In this document: positions 23,840 to 32,779 of the stretch, in pieces
Position numbering within the stretch: position 1 is the first letter of the stretch
Layout: each line of letters opens with the position of its first letter
NCBI GenBank assembly: GCA_050953105.1
Contig: JBMNMA010000009.1
Span: forward strand, 310,001 to 374,000
DNA from: UBA1206 sp050953105
GTDB lineage: Bacteria; Bacillota; Clostridia; Oscillospirales; CAG-382
Length of the DNA: 64,000 nt
Direction: 5' to 3'
Notes under the pieces: model-generated
The model's input: only the letters and a program-made list of their open reading frames with translations
Told to the model about the DNA's origin: nothing
Database searches by the model: none
Translations under genes and position numbers: made by a program

Positions 23840-24673
23840 CTATTCTTTTATAAGCTCGGCCGTGATTTCGTCTGCACGCTTGGTGCAGGCATCCATTGCA
23901 TTTGCAATAGTATTTTCAAAATTCCCTTCATACAATTTTTCAAGGGCTCCTATGGTGGTGCCGTTGGGAACGGCAACTTCTTTTATAAGCTCGTCAAGGG
24001 ACATATCAGAACGCCTAACCATCTCGGCTGCGCCTTCAATTGTCCGGAGGATAAGGGGAAGGGCGTGTGCCTCGTCAATACCCAGCTTATTCGATCCGTC
24101 AAGCATTGCTTTTATAAACAGATAAACATAGGCAGGCGAAGAGCCGTTAACCGCAATAACCGCATTAAGCTGACTCTCGTCAAGGACAGAGGTAACGGCA
24201 ACTTTTGAAATAAGGTCGCAGACGTAATCGAATTTTTCTTTTTGCACGTCAGGGTTTCTGGCAATGGCTACAGCCCCTTTTCCCACCATCATAGGGGTGG
24301 AAGGCATGGTGCGTATAACTGCGGCGTTAAAGCCAAAGCAGGCGTTTATAAAGGATACCGGTACTCCGGCGCAGACGCTTATAAAGGTTTTGTCTTTTAG
24401 CGAAATGCCCGATTCTTTAAGCATTGAAACTGCGCCTTTGACATGCCCCGGCTTTACACAGATGAATATATAGTCGGCATTATCAAGCTGAGAAACACTG
24501 TCGGCTTTTATTATATTATAGGTGTCGAATTTTTTATATTGGGAAATATTATTATCGAATATTATTATGTTACCTTCCGGAAGTACCAGGGAATTTATAA
24601 AGCCGCGGATAAAAGCGTTGGCTATGTTCCCTGCTCCCAAAAAGCCTATAACGGGGATTTTGTTTTTTTCCAT
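23840..24673 (-). CDS. proC: Pyrroline-5-carboxylate reductase
   Basis: Last step of proline synthesis: NAD(P)H-dependent reduction of pyrroline-5-carboxylate. The 277-residue protein has the Rossmann motif GFLGAGNIANAF near residue 10, FICVKPGHV, the RTMPSTPMMVGKGAVAI block, AVNGSSPAYVY and the C-terminal signature VAVPNGTTIGALE (family consensus SPGGTT). Here the SPGGTT loop reads VPNGTT, a mild variant. GGGAG precedes the ATG. It is transcribed with xerD and the membrane protein or alone. Confidence 0.93.
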   Translation of the reverse strand: MEKNKIPVIGFLGAGNIANAFIRGFINSLVLPEGNIIIFDNNISQYKKFDTYNIIKADSVSQLDNADYIFICVKPGHVKGAVSMLKESGISLKDKTFISVCAGVPVSFINACFGFNAAVIRTMPSTPMMVGKGAVAIARNPDVQKEKFDYVCDLISKVAVTSVLDESQLNAVIAVNGSSPAYVYLFIKAMLDGSNKLGIDEAHALPLILRTIEGAAEMVRRSDMSLDELIKEVAVPNGTTIGALEKLYEGNFENTIANAMDACTKRADEITAELIKE

Positions 24674-25165
24674 AGAATTCTCCCGATTATCACCTTATAC
24701 GAATAAACACACCGAATAAATTCGGCGTATGTTCCAGCGTATCAATTTTCACTTTATATTAATATATATCATATTAAAGAATTTTTCAATACCTTTCGGA
24801 TAATTCGTAAAATATTGTATATTATGCCCAAGGATTATGTGAACTGTATTATGTTAACCCTGTAAACCAATCCTTATGTTGTGCCGAAAGAATGATTGGT
24901 TACTATATGTGGGATTGATGTTTGAACCTAAGTTTATTTTTACCCCCATAACTTTTAGCAAAATAGACAAAAAAATAACCCCGAAAAATCGGAGCATGTT
25001 CGGATATACATTACCGACAGCTAAACACAGACCAAAGAATTAAAATGTGATAGCAAAACGGAGGCAAGAAAAGCTCACCTACGACAATAGGCAAGCTTTA
25101 ATATATTCGGTCTGTTCACCGTGATATATTCAATTTTCATTTACTGCCGGTGGGCGGTAAAACAA
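24674..25165. other. AT-rich intergenic region without a gene
   Basis: About 490 bases. It holds a small hairpin CCGAATAAATTCGG just upstream of proC, a CCGAAAAATCGG hairpin near 24980, and two similar ATCAATTTTCA / TTCAATTTTCAT stretches about 390 bases apart. No coding frame with a ribosome site was found. It may be a decayed repeat element. Confidence 0.4.
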
Positions 25166-25200
25166 AAACGGTAAACGAAATGCGTTTACCGTTTGTATTT
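25166..25200. terminator. Terminator after the cohesin-domain gene
   Basis: AAACGGTAAACG (25166-25177) pairs with CGTTTACCGTTT (25183-25194); T-rich on both strands. Confidence 0.85.
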
Positions 25201-25212
25201 TTTTACTTTATA

Positions 25213-25971
25213 CTATTTCTTCTTTTTCTTGCCAAGAACTATTACGATAACAACAACGGCTATAACAACTACTGCGCCGGCTGCAATGAGGATGTATATA
25301 AGGTTATCTTTTTCTTTAGCAATTTCTCCGCCGGTTGACTGCTCGCCGCTTTGAGCAATGGTAATTTCCAGTTCACTTCCCTGTCCGAGGACATCTACGG
25401 GGATCATGCTGTCGTTAACCTTTACAAGCTGGGAGCAGGTAAGCTCATTGTCGGTATCGATTTTAATGGAAGTCGAATCGCTGGCTGCGATACATTTGAA
25501 GGGTATGGTCACGCTGAAAGTGTCCGACTTAAATCCGCTTTTAAGCAGGTCATCGGCAGTAAGGTCTGCGCTGCACATAATAACTATGACACCGGTTTCT
25601 TTGCCGTCATCAATAACTACGTTCTGGAAAGCTTCGGGATTGCCCTTCCATTCTTCGGGAAGGTTTATGGTACCGAATGTTACGCCCGATCCGCCTTCGC
25701 TTACGTCGCCTTCGCTTGACTGGTAAACAACCGACAGATATTTAGGATCGTATTTGATTTTAATATGTATACCGATAAATCCGTCTTTATTGGTAATGTC
25801 CTTAATGCTTACCTTTACCTCAAAGGTATCACCCACATCTAACTGGGTTTTTTCGGTTTCAATGGCGGTTTTAAACTCAAAAGACTCTTCTTCGGCAAGG
25901 ATGTTCAATGTAAATACCGAAAGCAATACAGCTAAGGTAAGAACGGCAAAAAGTATTTTTCTTGTTTTCAT
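25213..25971 (-). CDS. Membrane-anchored protein with a cohesin-like domain
   Basis: A 252-residue exported protein: signal peptide MKTRKILFAVLTLAVLLSVF (cleavage near ILA-EEE), a cohesin-type beta-sandwich (DVGDTFEVKVSIKDI, then GIHIKIKYDPKYLSVV, the usual pattern of cohesin strands), and a C-terminal anchor (LIYILIAAGAVVVIAVVVIV) ending in Lys residues. Cohesin domains bind dockerins in cellulosomes, but lone domains also occur in non-cellulosomal surface proteins. No dockerin gene is in the window. An ATG two codons earlier (25977) is possible, but the GGGGA ribosome site is better spaced for 25971. Single-gene unit. Confidence 0.75.
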   Translation of the reverse strand: MKTRKILFAVLTLAVLLSVFTLNILAEEESFEFKTAIETEKTQLDVGDTFEVKVSIKDITNKDGFIGIHIKIKYDPKYLSVVYQSSEGDVSEGGSGVTFGTINLPEEWKGNPEAFQNVVIDDGKETGVIVIMCSADLTADDLLKSGFKSDTFSVTIPFKCIAASDSTSIKIDTDNELTCSQLVKVNDSMIPVDVLGQGSELEITIAQSGEQSTGGEIAKEKDNLIYILIAAGAVVVIAVVVIVIVLGKKKKK

Positions 25972-26117
25972 TCTCATACATCCCCAATATGTATTTTTTA
26001 ACATTTTAACACAAGGGGTGTTGTTTGTCAAGATAAATCAAGTATAAATATGGAAATGTGTTGCGCTTTTATAAATCAAACCACCTTACCGAAATTAAAA
26101 CCACGGAAATTTTGTCA

Positions 26118-26146
26118 ATAAAAATCCCGCCGGTTAAGGCGGGATT
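26118..26146 (-). terminator. Terminator of thrS
   Basis: AATCCCGCC (26138-26146 on the minus strand) pairs with GGCGGGATT (26123-26131), then TTTTT. Confidence 0.9.
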
Positions 26147-26160
26147 AATGCTGTCAGCTA

Positions 26161-27927
26161 TTAGCTTTTTCTATCTTTGATTTCCTTGGTTATCATAGCC
26201 ACAAAGTCGTCAAAAGCCATTGTGGTCATTTCCCCGCCGTCCCTGCGGCGGACCGAAACGGTGTTTTCGGCCTGCTCTTTATCGCCGATGACAAGCATAT
26301 AGGGAATGCGTTCAAGCTGGGCTTCACGCACCTTAAAGCCGGTTTTTTCCTGACGCTTGTCGCTTTCGCATCTCACGCCGGCGGCCTTGAGGGCAGATTC
26401 CACCTTGTCGGTGTATTCGTTGTTACGGTCGGTGATGGGAAGCAGGCGAACCTGAACGGGGGAAAGCCAGACGGGGAACTTGCCGGCATAATGCTCAATG
26501 AGAATGCCGATAAATCTTTCTATCGAGCCGAAGGCGGCACGGTGAACCATTATAGGCCGGTGCTTTAGCCCGTCGGGGCCGACATATTCCAGCTCAAAGC
26601 GCATGGGCATCTGGAAGTCAAGCTGGATGGTGCCGCACTGCCAAGTTCTGCCTATGGAGTCTTCCAGATGGAAGTCGATTTTAGGCCCGTAGAAAGCGCC
26701 GTCTCCTTCGTTTACCACATACTTCATGTTAAGCTCTTCAAGGGCTTTGCGAAGTCCTTCGGTAGCCATATCCCAGTCCGCAACATCACCCATATGGTCT
26801 TCGGGCATGGTGGAAAGCTCAACGTGATATTTAAAGCCGAAAAGGGTGTATATTTCGTCTATAATGCGGATAACCCCTTTTATCTGCTCGGTTATCTGCT
26901 CCTTGGTCATAAAGATGTGGGCGTCGTCCTGGGTAAAGCAGCGGACACGCATAAGGCCGTGGAGTTCGCCGGATTTTTCATGCCTGTGAACAAGTCCCAG
27001 CTCGGCAAGCTTAAGGGGAAGATCCTTGTAGGAGCGCATTTCGGTTTTATAAACAAGCATTCCGCCCGGGCAGTTCATGGGTTTTACCGAGAAGGGATTT
27101 TCGTCAACCTGGGTTACGTACATGTTGTTTTTGTAGTGGTCCCAGTGGCCGGAGCGTTCCCAAAGCTGACGGCTTAACAGTATGGGTGTGGATATTTCCT
27201 GGTAGCCTTCACGGGTGTGGAGTTCACGCCAGTAATCTATAAGGGTGTTTTTAATAATCATTCCCTTGGGAAGAAAGAAGGGGAAGCCCGGACCTTCTTC
27301 AAGCATTGTGAACAGCCCAAGCTCTTTGCCAAGCTTACGGTGGTCACGCTTTTTGGCTTCCTCAAGCATGGCAAGGTGGGCTTCAAGCTCATCCTTGGAC
27401 GCAAATGCGGTGCCGTAAATACGGGTAAGCATCTTGTTCTTTTCGCTGCCGCGCCAGTATGCGCCGGCAACCGACATAAGCTTGAACGCCTTAACGGCGG
27501 AGGTGTAGGTAACGTGGGGGCCTGCGCAAAGGTCAGTAAATTCCCCCTGCTTGAAGAATGAAAGCTCCTCACCTTCGGGAAGGTCGTTTATAAGCTCTAT
27601 TTTATAAGGTTCGTTTTTTTCGGCCATAAGCTCGACAGCCTTGTCCCTGGGGAGGGTGAAGCGTTCGACTTTAAGGTTTTCCTTGACGATTTTTTTCATC
27701 TCGGCTTCAAGCTTTGCCAGATCATCCTCGGTAAAGGGGATTTCCCGGTCGAAGTCGTAGTAAAAGCCGTCCTTTATGGCAGGGCCTATGGCAAGCTTGG
27801 TTTCGGGATACAACCTTTTTACCGCCTGGGCAAGTATATGTGATGCGGTGTGGCGGAGGGCATCTTTGCCTATCTGCTCTTCAAAGGAGTGTTCCTCTAT
27901 CTGACCGTTTTGCATTATGATTTTCAT
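26161..27927 (-). CDS. thrS: Threonyl-tRNA synthetase without TGS domain
   Basis: Charges tRNA-Thr. The 588-residue protein goes from an atypical short N-terminus (MKIIMQNGQIEEHS) directly into the editing domain (HTASHILAQAVKRL, GFYYDFD, CAGPHV), then the class II catalytic core (PMNCPGG, HRHEKSGELHGLMRVRCF, QLDFQMP, HRAAFGSIERF) and the anticodon-binding domain. The usual ~60-residue TGS domain is absent, as in some other Clostridia. The start at 27927 has GGAGG eight bases upstream; the frame extends further but into the T-box leader. Expression is controlled by the T-box. Confidence 0.95.
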   Translation of the reverse strand: MKIIMQNGQIEEHSFEEQIGKDALRHTASHILAQAVKRLYPETKLAIGPAIKDGFYYDFDREIPFTEDDLAKLEAEMKKIVKENLKVERFTLPRDKAVELMAEKNEPYKIELINDLPEGEELSFFKQGEFTDLCAGPHVTYTSAVKAFKLMSVAGAYWRGSEKNKMLTRIYGTAFASKDELEAHLAMLEEAKKRDHRKLGKELGLFTMLEEGPGFPFFLPKGMIIKNTLIDYWRELHTREGYQEISTPILLSRQLWERSGHWDHYKNNMYVTQVDENPFSVKPMNCPGGMLVYKTEMRSYKDLPLKLAELGLVHRHEKSGELHGLMRVRCFTQDDAHIFMTKEQITEQIKGVIRIIDEIYTLFGFKYHVELSTMPEDHMGDVADWDMATEGLRKALEELNMKYVVNEGDGAFYGPKIDFHLEDSIGRTWQCGTIQLDFQMPMRFELEYVGPDGLKHRPIMVHRAAFGSIERFIGILIEHYAGKFPVWLSPVQVRLLPITDRNNEYTDKVESALKAAGVRCESDKRQEKTGFKVREAQLERIPYMLVIGDKEQAENTVSVRRRDGGEMTTMAFDDFVAMITKEIKDRKS

Positions 27928-27956
27928 AATTATAACCTCCAATATTATTTTAAAAT

Positions 27957-28192
27957 AAAAAACCCCTGAAACGGAATACCGTTTCAAGGGTGCGATTAAG
28001 CACGGTTCCACCTTGATTTTTAACTCGTTTGCGCCTTTGTCGCAGGCATACGCCCCACTTAACGCCAAAGCTTTTCGCAGGGTGCTCGGGAGTGGTTTTC
28101 ACAGGAGTTTACGTAAAAGGCTTTCAGCCGCGGCCTTTATTCTCTGTCCGTAAATATTCCTGCTACTCGTTCCGTCATCGCAGTATTTATTA
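27957..28192 (-). promoter_or_regulatory. T-box riboswitch (threonine) of thrS
   Basis: Reading the minus strand: a Stem I start GATGACGGAACGAGTAGC, an AGAGAA motif, a specifier loop with ACC (28094-28096, a Thr codon) after GTGAAA, the T-box sequence AAGGTGGAACCG (28003-28014) that binds the free CCA end, and a terminator (CCCTTGAAACGG with CCGTTTCAGGG, then a T run, 27958-27990). Uncharged tRNA-Thr would favour the antiterminator. Confidence 0.92.
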
Positions 28193-28269
28193 TTTAATTA
28201 TATACCTCATTTTATAAATTGTCAAGGATAAATTTTTATATACCCAAAGGTCGGAAAACCCCGTTTGTT

Positions 28270-28503
28270 TTAAGCGTTATCCTTATTAATAAATTTAGCT
28301 ATCCAGTCGACAACCCGTTGAGGTAGATCCTCGTTTTTATAATAAGACCATTTATCGGATACTGTAAATTCATAGCCGTAATGGTTTATTTTATTATCGA
28401 TTTTTTCCCTTGCCGCTTCAAGGCTGATTTCATTTTTTCCGCAAGCGGAAAGCAAAAATAAAAGGGACGCAATAATTAAAACAAGAGCAAATGTTTTTTG
28501 CAT
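28270..28503 (-). CDS. Small lipoprotein
   Basis: A 77-residue protein with a lipoprotein signal: MQKTFALVLIIASLLFLLSAC, lipobox LSAC with Cys21. The mature part of about 57 residues is charged and has aromatic residues (KWSYYKNEDLPQRVVDWIAKF). No family recognised. It lies between the thrS T-box and a zinc-ribbon gene, same strand. Start ATG at 28503. Confidence 0.65.
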   Translation of the reverse strand: MQKTFALVLIIASLLFLLSACGKNEISLEAAREKIDNKINHYGYEFTVSDKWSYYKNEDLPQRVVDWIAKFINKDNA

Positions 28504-28543
28504 TATGTTATCATTACTTCCCAGATATTTAATTTATGTAAAA

Positions 28544-28570
28544 ACATACCCCGTGTGGTACGGGGCATGT
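28544..28570. terminator. Terminator after the zinc-ribbon gene
   Basis: ACATACCCCGT (28544-28554) pairs with ACGGGGCATGT (28560-28570) with one C-A mismatch; T-rich tails on both sides. Confidence 0.75.
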
Positions 28571-28583
28571 TTTCAAGAAATCA

Positions 28584-28862
28584 CTATTTATTCTTCTTAA
28601 AGCAGTCGCTGCAAAATACCGGACGATCGGTATGGGGCTCAAAGGGAACCTTGCAGGTCTTTCCGCAGCTTGAGCAGACGGCTTCAAACATTTTACGGTT
28701 TCCGTCGCTTTCGCGGGATGTGCTTTTTCTTGCCATACGGCATTCTTTGCAACGCTGCGGTTCGTTCGTAAAGCCTTTTTCAGCGTAAAAATCCTGCTCG
28801 CTGGCAGTCCAAGTGAATTCTTTTCCGCATTCTTTGCAGGTAAGGGTCTTGTCGGTGTGCAT
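28584..28862 (-). CDS. Zinc-ribbon protein (CxxC-CxxC)
   Basis: A 92-residue protein with four CxxC knuckles: CKEC, CKEC, CSSC and CSDC. The first half (TLTCKECGKEFTWTASEQDF) matches the 'probable zinc-ribbon' (zf-trcl) family, the second the CxxC-x17-20-CxxC type. The function is unknown; related proteins are common in spore formers. The ATG at 28862 has AAGAGG at a better distance than the upstream in-frame start. Confidence 0.8.
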   Translation of the reverse strand: MHTDKTLTCKECGKEFTWTASEQDFYAEKGFTNEPQRCKECRMARKSTSRESDGNRKMFEAVCSSCGKTCKVPFEPHTDRPVFCSDCFKKNK

Positions 28863-29033
28863 GAAATACCTCTTTTCAATTTTCACGATTGATTTTTAAT
28901 CGTGGTATAGTAATCATACACCTAAATCAAACCAATGTCAATATGTTTTTTAATATTTTTATAAATTTTTCTTTAATATTTACCTAAAGTCCTTAAAGAG
29001 GGCGGGATTTTTACGTTGACACCCGCTTTTAAG

Positions 29034-30137
29034 CTATGATTCACCCTTTGGCTGACGGTAAACATACCTTTTGCCGGCATAATTTTCAAGTATAACCTCG
29101 TTGTCGTCGCAGCTTACTACATAATTATACCCCACAGGGACCTTCCCTCCCCCGCCGGGGGCGTCAATGACAAATTTGGGAATGGCATAGCCGGATATAT
29201 ATCCCTGCAAGGAATGAACTATATCAATCCCCGTTTTAACATCGGTACGAAAGTGGGATATACCCATGCTAAGGTCGCACTGATAGAGATAATAGGGCCG
29301 CACCCGCATATGGACAAGCTTTAACATAAGCTCCTTCATAATTTCGGGTTTATCATTTATTCCCTTTAAAAGCACTGTCTGGTTGCCAAGGGGAATGCCG
29401 GAGTCGACCATCTTTTCGCATGCCATTTGTGATTCGGGCGTTATCTCCTTAGGGTGGTTGAAATGGGTGTTTATCCAGATAGGATGGTATTTTTTTAGCA
29501 TTGATAAAAGCTCTTCGGTAATCCGCATGGGCATAACCACAGGCACCCTTGTGCCTATTCGGATAATATCCACATGGGGTATTTCCCGTATGCTTTTTAT
29601 AATATGCTCAAGGCGCTCGGTGGACATCACCAGCGGGTCGCCCCCCGAAACCAGAACATCCCGTATTTCGGTATGCTTTCTTATATAGTCAAGAGCGGTG
29701 TTTAGCTCCTTTTCGGTGATTATTCTGTCCTCCTCTCCCACAATCCGCCTGCGGGTGCAGTGACGGCAATACATTGAGCATTTGCAGGTTACCAGAAACA
29801 GCACCCTGTCGGGATACCGGTGGACGATATGCTTTACCGGGGAATCCCCCTCCTCGTCAAGGGGGTCGGCAAGGTCTGTTTCATCAATATAAGTTTCCTT
29901 AATAGAGGGGACGCACTGGAGCCGTATGGGATCGTTTTTATCATTCGGATTAATTAAAGAGGCATAATAGGGGGTTATTGCCATTCTGAACTTTTCAAGG
30001 CAGGCTGCAATCTCTTCTTTTTCCTGTAAAGGTAACGGAAGAATTTTTTCAAGCTTTTGAACGGTTGTTATCCGGTTGGCAAACTGCCACTTCCAGTCGT
30101 CCCATAAAGGATACTTTTGGCGTATATCCTTATCCAC
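29034..30137 (-). CDS. kamA: Lysine 2,3-aminomutase family radical SAM enzyme
   Basis: Interconverts L-alpha-lysine and beta-lysine with SAM, a [4Fe-4S] cluster and PLP. The cluster motif is C-x3-C-x2-C at Cys120, Cys124 and Cys127 (CSMYCRHC). The PLP lysine is in DAPGGGGKVPVGYNY. The two aspartates that bind the substrate's amino group in the clostridial enzyme appear to be kept (YYLYQCDLSMGISHFR and FVIDAPGG), favouring lysine as substrate. At 367 residues it is shorter than the ~415-residue clostridial enzyme, mostly at the C-terminus. It starts with GTG, three bases after the stop of the ATP-grasp gene, so the two are translated together. Confidence 0.9.
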   Translation of the reverse strand: MDKDIRQKYPLWDDWKWQFANRITTVQKLEKILPLPLQEKEEIAACLEKFRMAITPYYASLINPNDKNDPIRLQCVPSIKETYIDETDLADPLDEEGDSPVKHIVHRYPDRVLFLVTCKCSMYCRHCTRRRIVGEEDRIITEKELNTALDYIRKHTEIRDVLVSGGDPLVMSTERLEHIIKSIREIPHVDIIRIGTRVPVVMPMRITEELLSMLKKYHPIWINTHFNHPKEITPESQMACEKMVDSGIPLGNQTVLLKGINDKPEIMKELMLKLVHMRVRPYYLYQCDLSMGISHFRTDVKTGIDIVHSLQGYISGYAIPKFVIDAPGGGGKVPVGYNYVVSCDDNEVILENYAGKRYVYRQPKGES

Positions 30138-30140
30138 CGT

Positions 30141-31187
30141 CTACTCACCAGCCTTAGACGGCGAAAAGCCGTATCGCATTAATGCGGTATCCAGAATGGC
30201 GTTTACCAGACTGTCGTAATCAACTCCGTTAAAGGCGGCAAGCATGGGGTAGTCACTATACCCTTCAGCCAGCCCCGGCAGAGGGTTTATTTCTATAAAA
30301 TAGGCCCTGCCTTCGGCGGATACACGAAAGTCCACTCGGGAAAAGTCATAACAGCCAAGGGTATCGCATACCTTTTTTGTAAAGTAAATTAACTGGTTGT
30401 TTATATTATCATCAATGTCCGCCGGGGATTTATATTCCACAAATTCATTATAGGCCTGCTTTACCGGAAAGCTGTAAACATGAAAGTTATCCTGTGTCGG
30501 CTTTTTATAGATTATCTCCATGGGAGGAAACACAATCCTGTCCCTGCCGTTGCCGATAACTCCTACGGTAAATTCCCGGCCTTCGATATATTCTTCTACA
30601 AGCATCTGGCCGCCATAAAACGAAAAATTGCGTTCAAGCAGGGTGTGCAGTTCCTTTTTGTCCTTAACTACGGCAAAAGAGGATATACCCTTGCTTGAGC
30701 CTTCGGCGTTGGGTTTTACGATAAGGGGGTAGTTCATTCCCTTCAGGCTGTAAGGAGTATCTTTGCTTATTATGGCAAATTTGGGTGTCCTTACGTTACA
30801 GGTGGAAACCAGTCTTTTGGTTAACGCCTTGTCAAGGGAGATACATAAAGCGGTGGCGTCTGAACCGGTGTGGGGGATACCCAGCATTTCAAGAATTGCG
30901 GGAACCTGACCTTCCCGGGAACGCCCTCCAATGCCTTCGGCTATGTTAAACGCAATGTCAATGGGGGTTTGCTTTAAATTTTCAACTAAATTGGTGTCGG
31001 CCTCGAACAAAATTATTCTATGTCCCTTTTTGGCCAAAGCACGGCTTATGGAATACACGGTTTCGATGTTGTCGTATTCGGCCTGCTCGTCTTGTGTTTT
31101 GTGATTGCCCTCCTTTTTTAGGTTGTAGATGATTCCGACTTTAATGCCTTTAATACTACAGGGAACTTCGGAGTCTGACAGCTCCAT
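30141..31187 (-). CDS. ATP-grasp ligase of the D-Ala-D-Ala ligase family
   Basis: A 348-residue ATP-grasp enzyme. Family blocks are GIPHTGSDATALCISLDKALTK, PLIVKPNAEGSSKGIS (ATP lysine and Gly-rich loop), VEEYIEGREFTVGVIGN and the Mg-binding YFIEINPLPGL. The N-terminal domain is related to Ddl but not the cell-wall enzyme by its neighbourhood: no mur or van genes are near. It is directly upstream of, and almost touching, the lysine 2,3-aminomutase gene, so it may ligate lysine or beta-lysine to another amino acid or peptide. That substrate is inference. Confidence 0.8.
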   Translation of the reverse strand: MELSDSEVPCSIKGIKVGIIYNLKKEGNHKTQDEQAEYDNIETVYSISRALAKKGHRIILFEADTNLVENLKQTPIDIAFNIAEGIGGRSREGQVPAILEMLGIPHTGSDATALCISLDKALTKRLVSTCNVRTPKFAIISKDTPYSLKGMNYPLIVKPNAEGSSKGISSFAVVKDKKELHTLLERNFSFYGGQMLVEEYIEGREFTVGVIGNGRDRIVFPPMEIIYKKPTQDNFHVYSFPVKQAYNEFVEYKSPADIDDNINNQLIYFTKKVCDTLGCYDFSRVDFRVSAEGRAYFIEINPLPGLAEGYSDYPMLAAFNGVDYDSLVNAILDTALMRYGFSPSKAGE

Positions 31188-31302
31188 TAATAATCATCGT
31201 CCTTGCAAACAGAATATAAAGGCAATGCCTTTATTCAAGCGAAGTATAGCACTTTTACGGCAAAATGCAATAGTATTCTACGATATTTTTTCAACAAATT
31301 AA

Positions 31303-31350
31303 AACAAAAAAAGGCCGGTTTTTTAGGCATTTTTCAGCTTTCCGGCCTTT
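31303..31350 (-). terminator. Terminator of the acyltransferase gene
   Basis: AAAGGCCGG (31342-31350 on the minus strand) pairs with CCGGCCTTT (31310-31318), then TTTTTGTTTT. The upper arm lies in the last codons of the gene. Confidence 0.8.
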
Positions 31351-32116
31351 TACGGTATGCAATGTATTCATAGCTGTTTTCCCGGGATACGGTTTCGCAC
31401 ATAAAGTTGTAAACCTGGTCGCGAAGCTTCTTCCGCGCTGCGGCGGGATTCCCCTCCTCCGGGTAGAACGGGTCGCTTACAAACACGGTAACCAGGGGCG
31501 GTAGGTTTTTAAATATTTTCCTTTGCCGGTAGACCACAGTCACCGCCACGGCAGGGACTTTCAGTCTTACGGGATAAGTAAAGGAGGCTTCTGTAAAGGG
31601 GCGTATACCATTGTAAAACGGCCAGATATGTGCTTCGGGATATATCATAAGGGTTTGCTTTTTGTTTATGTAATGCTTTAAGGCATTTAAAAACTTCCTT
31701 GCCCCCTCCGGTGTATCGGGAAGAGCCACCGCACCTAGCATCTGCACAAGGCCGGATATATAGGGGATTGAAACCGAATCCGAAGCGGTGATTATGCGGG
31801 AACGCTTGGGAAAGGAAACCAGTGTGGGTATGTAAGCGTCTGCTAAGCCGTTGGTGTGGTTGGCGTAAAGGAAGCAGCCGGTTTTAAGCTTTCTTATAAC
31901 AGATGCGTTTTTTACCTTTAAGCCAAATACCAGAAAACAGAACACATATAAAAGGGGTGTGGCGATAAAGCGGTAAAGCAGAAATTCGGTGGTCTGCCAT
32001 AAAATGTTTTGACGGACATATTTGTAGTCGGAACCCAGTTTTTTGGGAACAATTTTACCCCTTGACCAGGCAAAGTCGTCATTGTAAACATCGTCGTAGT
32101 AAACTATCCGTTTCAT
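31334..32116 (-). CDS. PlsC-like 1-acyl-glycerol-3-phosphate acyltransferase
   Basis: A 260-residue membrane-associated protein of the lysophospholipid acyltransferase fold. It has a hydrophobic segment near residues 40-65 and the acceptor motif YANHTNGLADAY, then LMIYPEAHIWPFYNGIRPF in the place of the EGTRS block. The His-to-Asp spacing is five residues (H-TNGLA-D) rather than the usual four, so the active site is unusual and substrate unknown. A GTG start at 32134 is possible, but the ATG at 32116 is better placed after GGCGGG. Monocistronic. Confidence 0.7.
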   Translation of the reverse strand: MKRIVYYDDVYNDDFAWSRGKIVPKKLGSDYKYVRQNILWQTTEFLLYRFIATPLLYVFCFLVFGLKVKNASVIRKLKTGCFLYANHTNGLADAYIPTLVSFPKRSRIITASDSVSIPYISGLVQMLGAVALPDTPEGARKFLNALKHYINKKQTLMIYPEAHIWPFYNGIRPFTEASFTYPVRLKVPAVAVTVVYRQRKIFKNLPPLVTVFVSDPFYPEEGNPAAARKKLRDQVYNFMCETVSRENSYEYIAYRKRPES

Positions 32117-32134
32117 TTTTCCCGCCAAGCTCAC

Positions 32135-32505
32135 CGCCTTTGCTTGATTTTACCCTATAATTATAACCTGTTTTTAAATATATTTCAAGTTTGAAGCTAA
32201 AATTCGTGAATTTTTACTTTCATCGTATGATTTTTTTTGAATAATAATGCATATTATATAAAATTTATTCACATTTAATCAACATATTTCGACATTAAAA
32301 GACACGCAATCATGGTGATGTATATCAAATATACGGTATTTATTGACATTTTTTATCGAATATGTCGAACAATTTTTCTGGACAAATTAGCTTTGATGTG
32401 TTAGCATCTTTTTAGCTGTTTTTCCCATATTTGTTAACGGCAAATCGACAATTTATGTTATTAAATCCCAAATATATTATATATCATCAGGAGGAAATGT
32501 TTTCA
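32135..32505. other. AT-rich upstream region
   Basis: About 370 bases without a gene between divergent units. It contains TTGACA near 32342 and repeated CGACA/TGTCGA words, but no clear -10 partner, and a good ribosome site AGGAGG at 32489-32494 for the next gene. Confidence 0.4.
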
Positions 32506-32742
32506 ATGCAAAAAGTCAAAAGAGACACTGTTTTAGGAACACAAATCGAGTTCAGGTTGGACAAGCAAAACGGCGAATACATAATATCGGTATTTTACGC
32601 CGGACAAAGCGAAATAGTTTCATTCCCGGACATTGAGGACGAAAACAACGCTTGGGCAATGTTTGAGTATGTGGCCAACGGCAATGCCCTCCCCGGGACG
32701 GTAAAGGATGTGCTTGAAGATTACTCTTTTCGAATCACCTAG
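32506..32742 (+). CDS. Small conserved protein (possibly DUF6514)
   Basis: A 78-residue soluble protein starting MQKVKRDTVLGTQIEFRLDK. The C-terminal pattern ALPGTVKDVLEDYSF resembles the end of DUF6514 proteins of Clostridia, but this is a tentative match. The ATG at 32506 follows AGGAGG by 11 bases; an ATG at 32497 is too close to it. No promoter identified. It precedes the serine tRNAs. Confidence 0.6.
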   Translation: MQKVKRDTVLGTQIEFRLDKQNGEYIISVFYAGQSEIVSFPDIEDENNAWAMFEYVANGNALPGTVKDVLEDYSFRIT

Positions 32743-32779
32743 TTTTTATTTGACCTATGGTCAATTTTGAATTTTTCTC

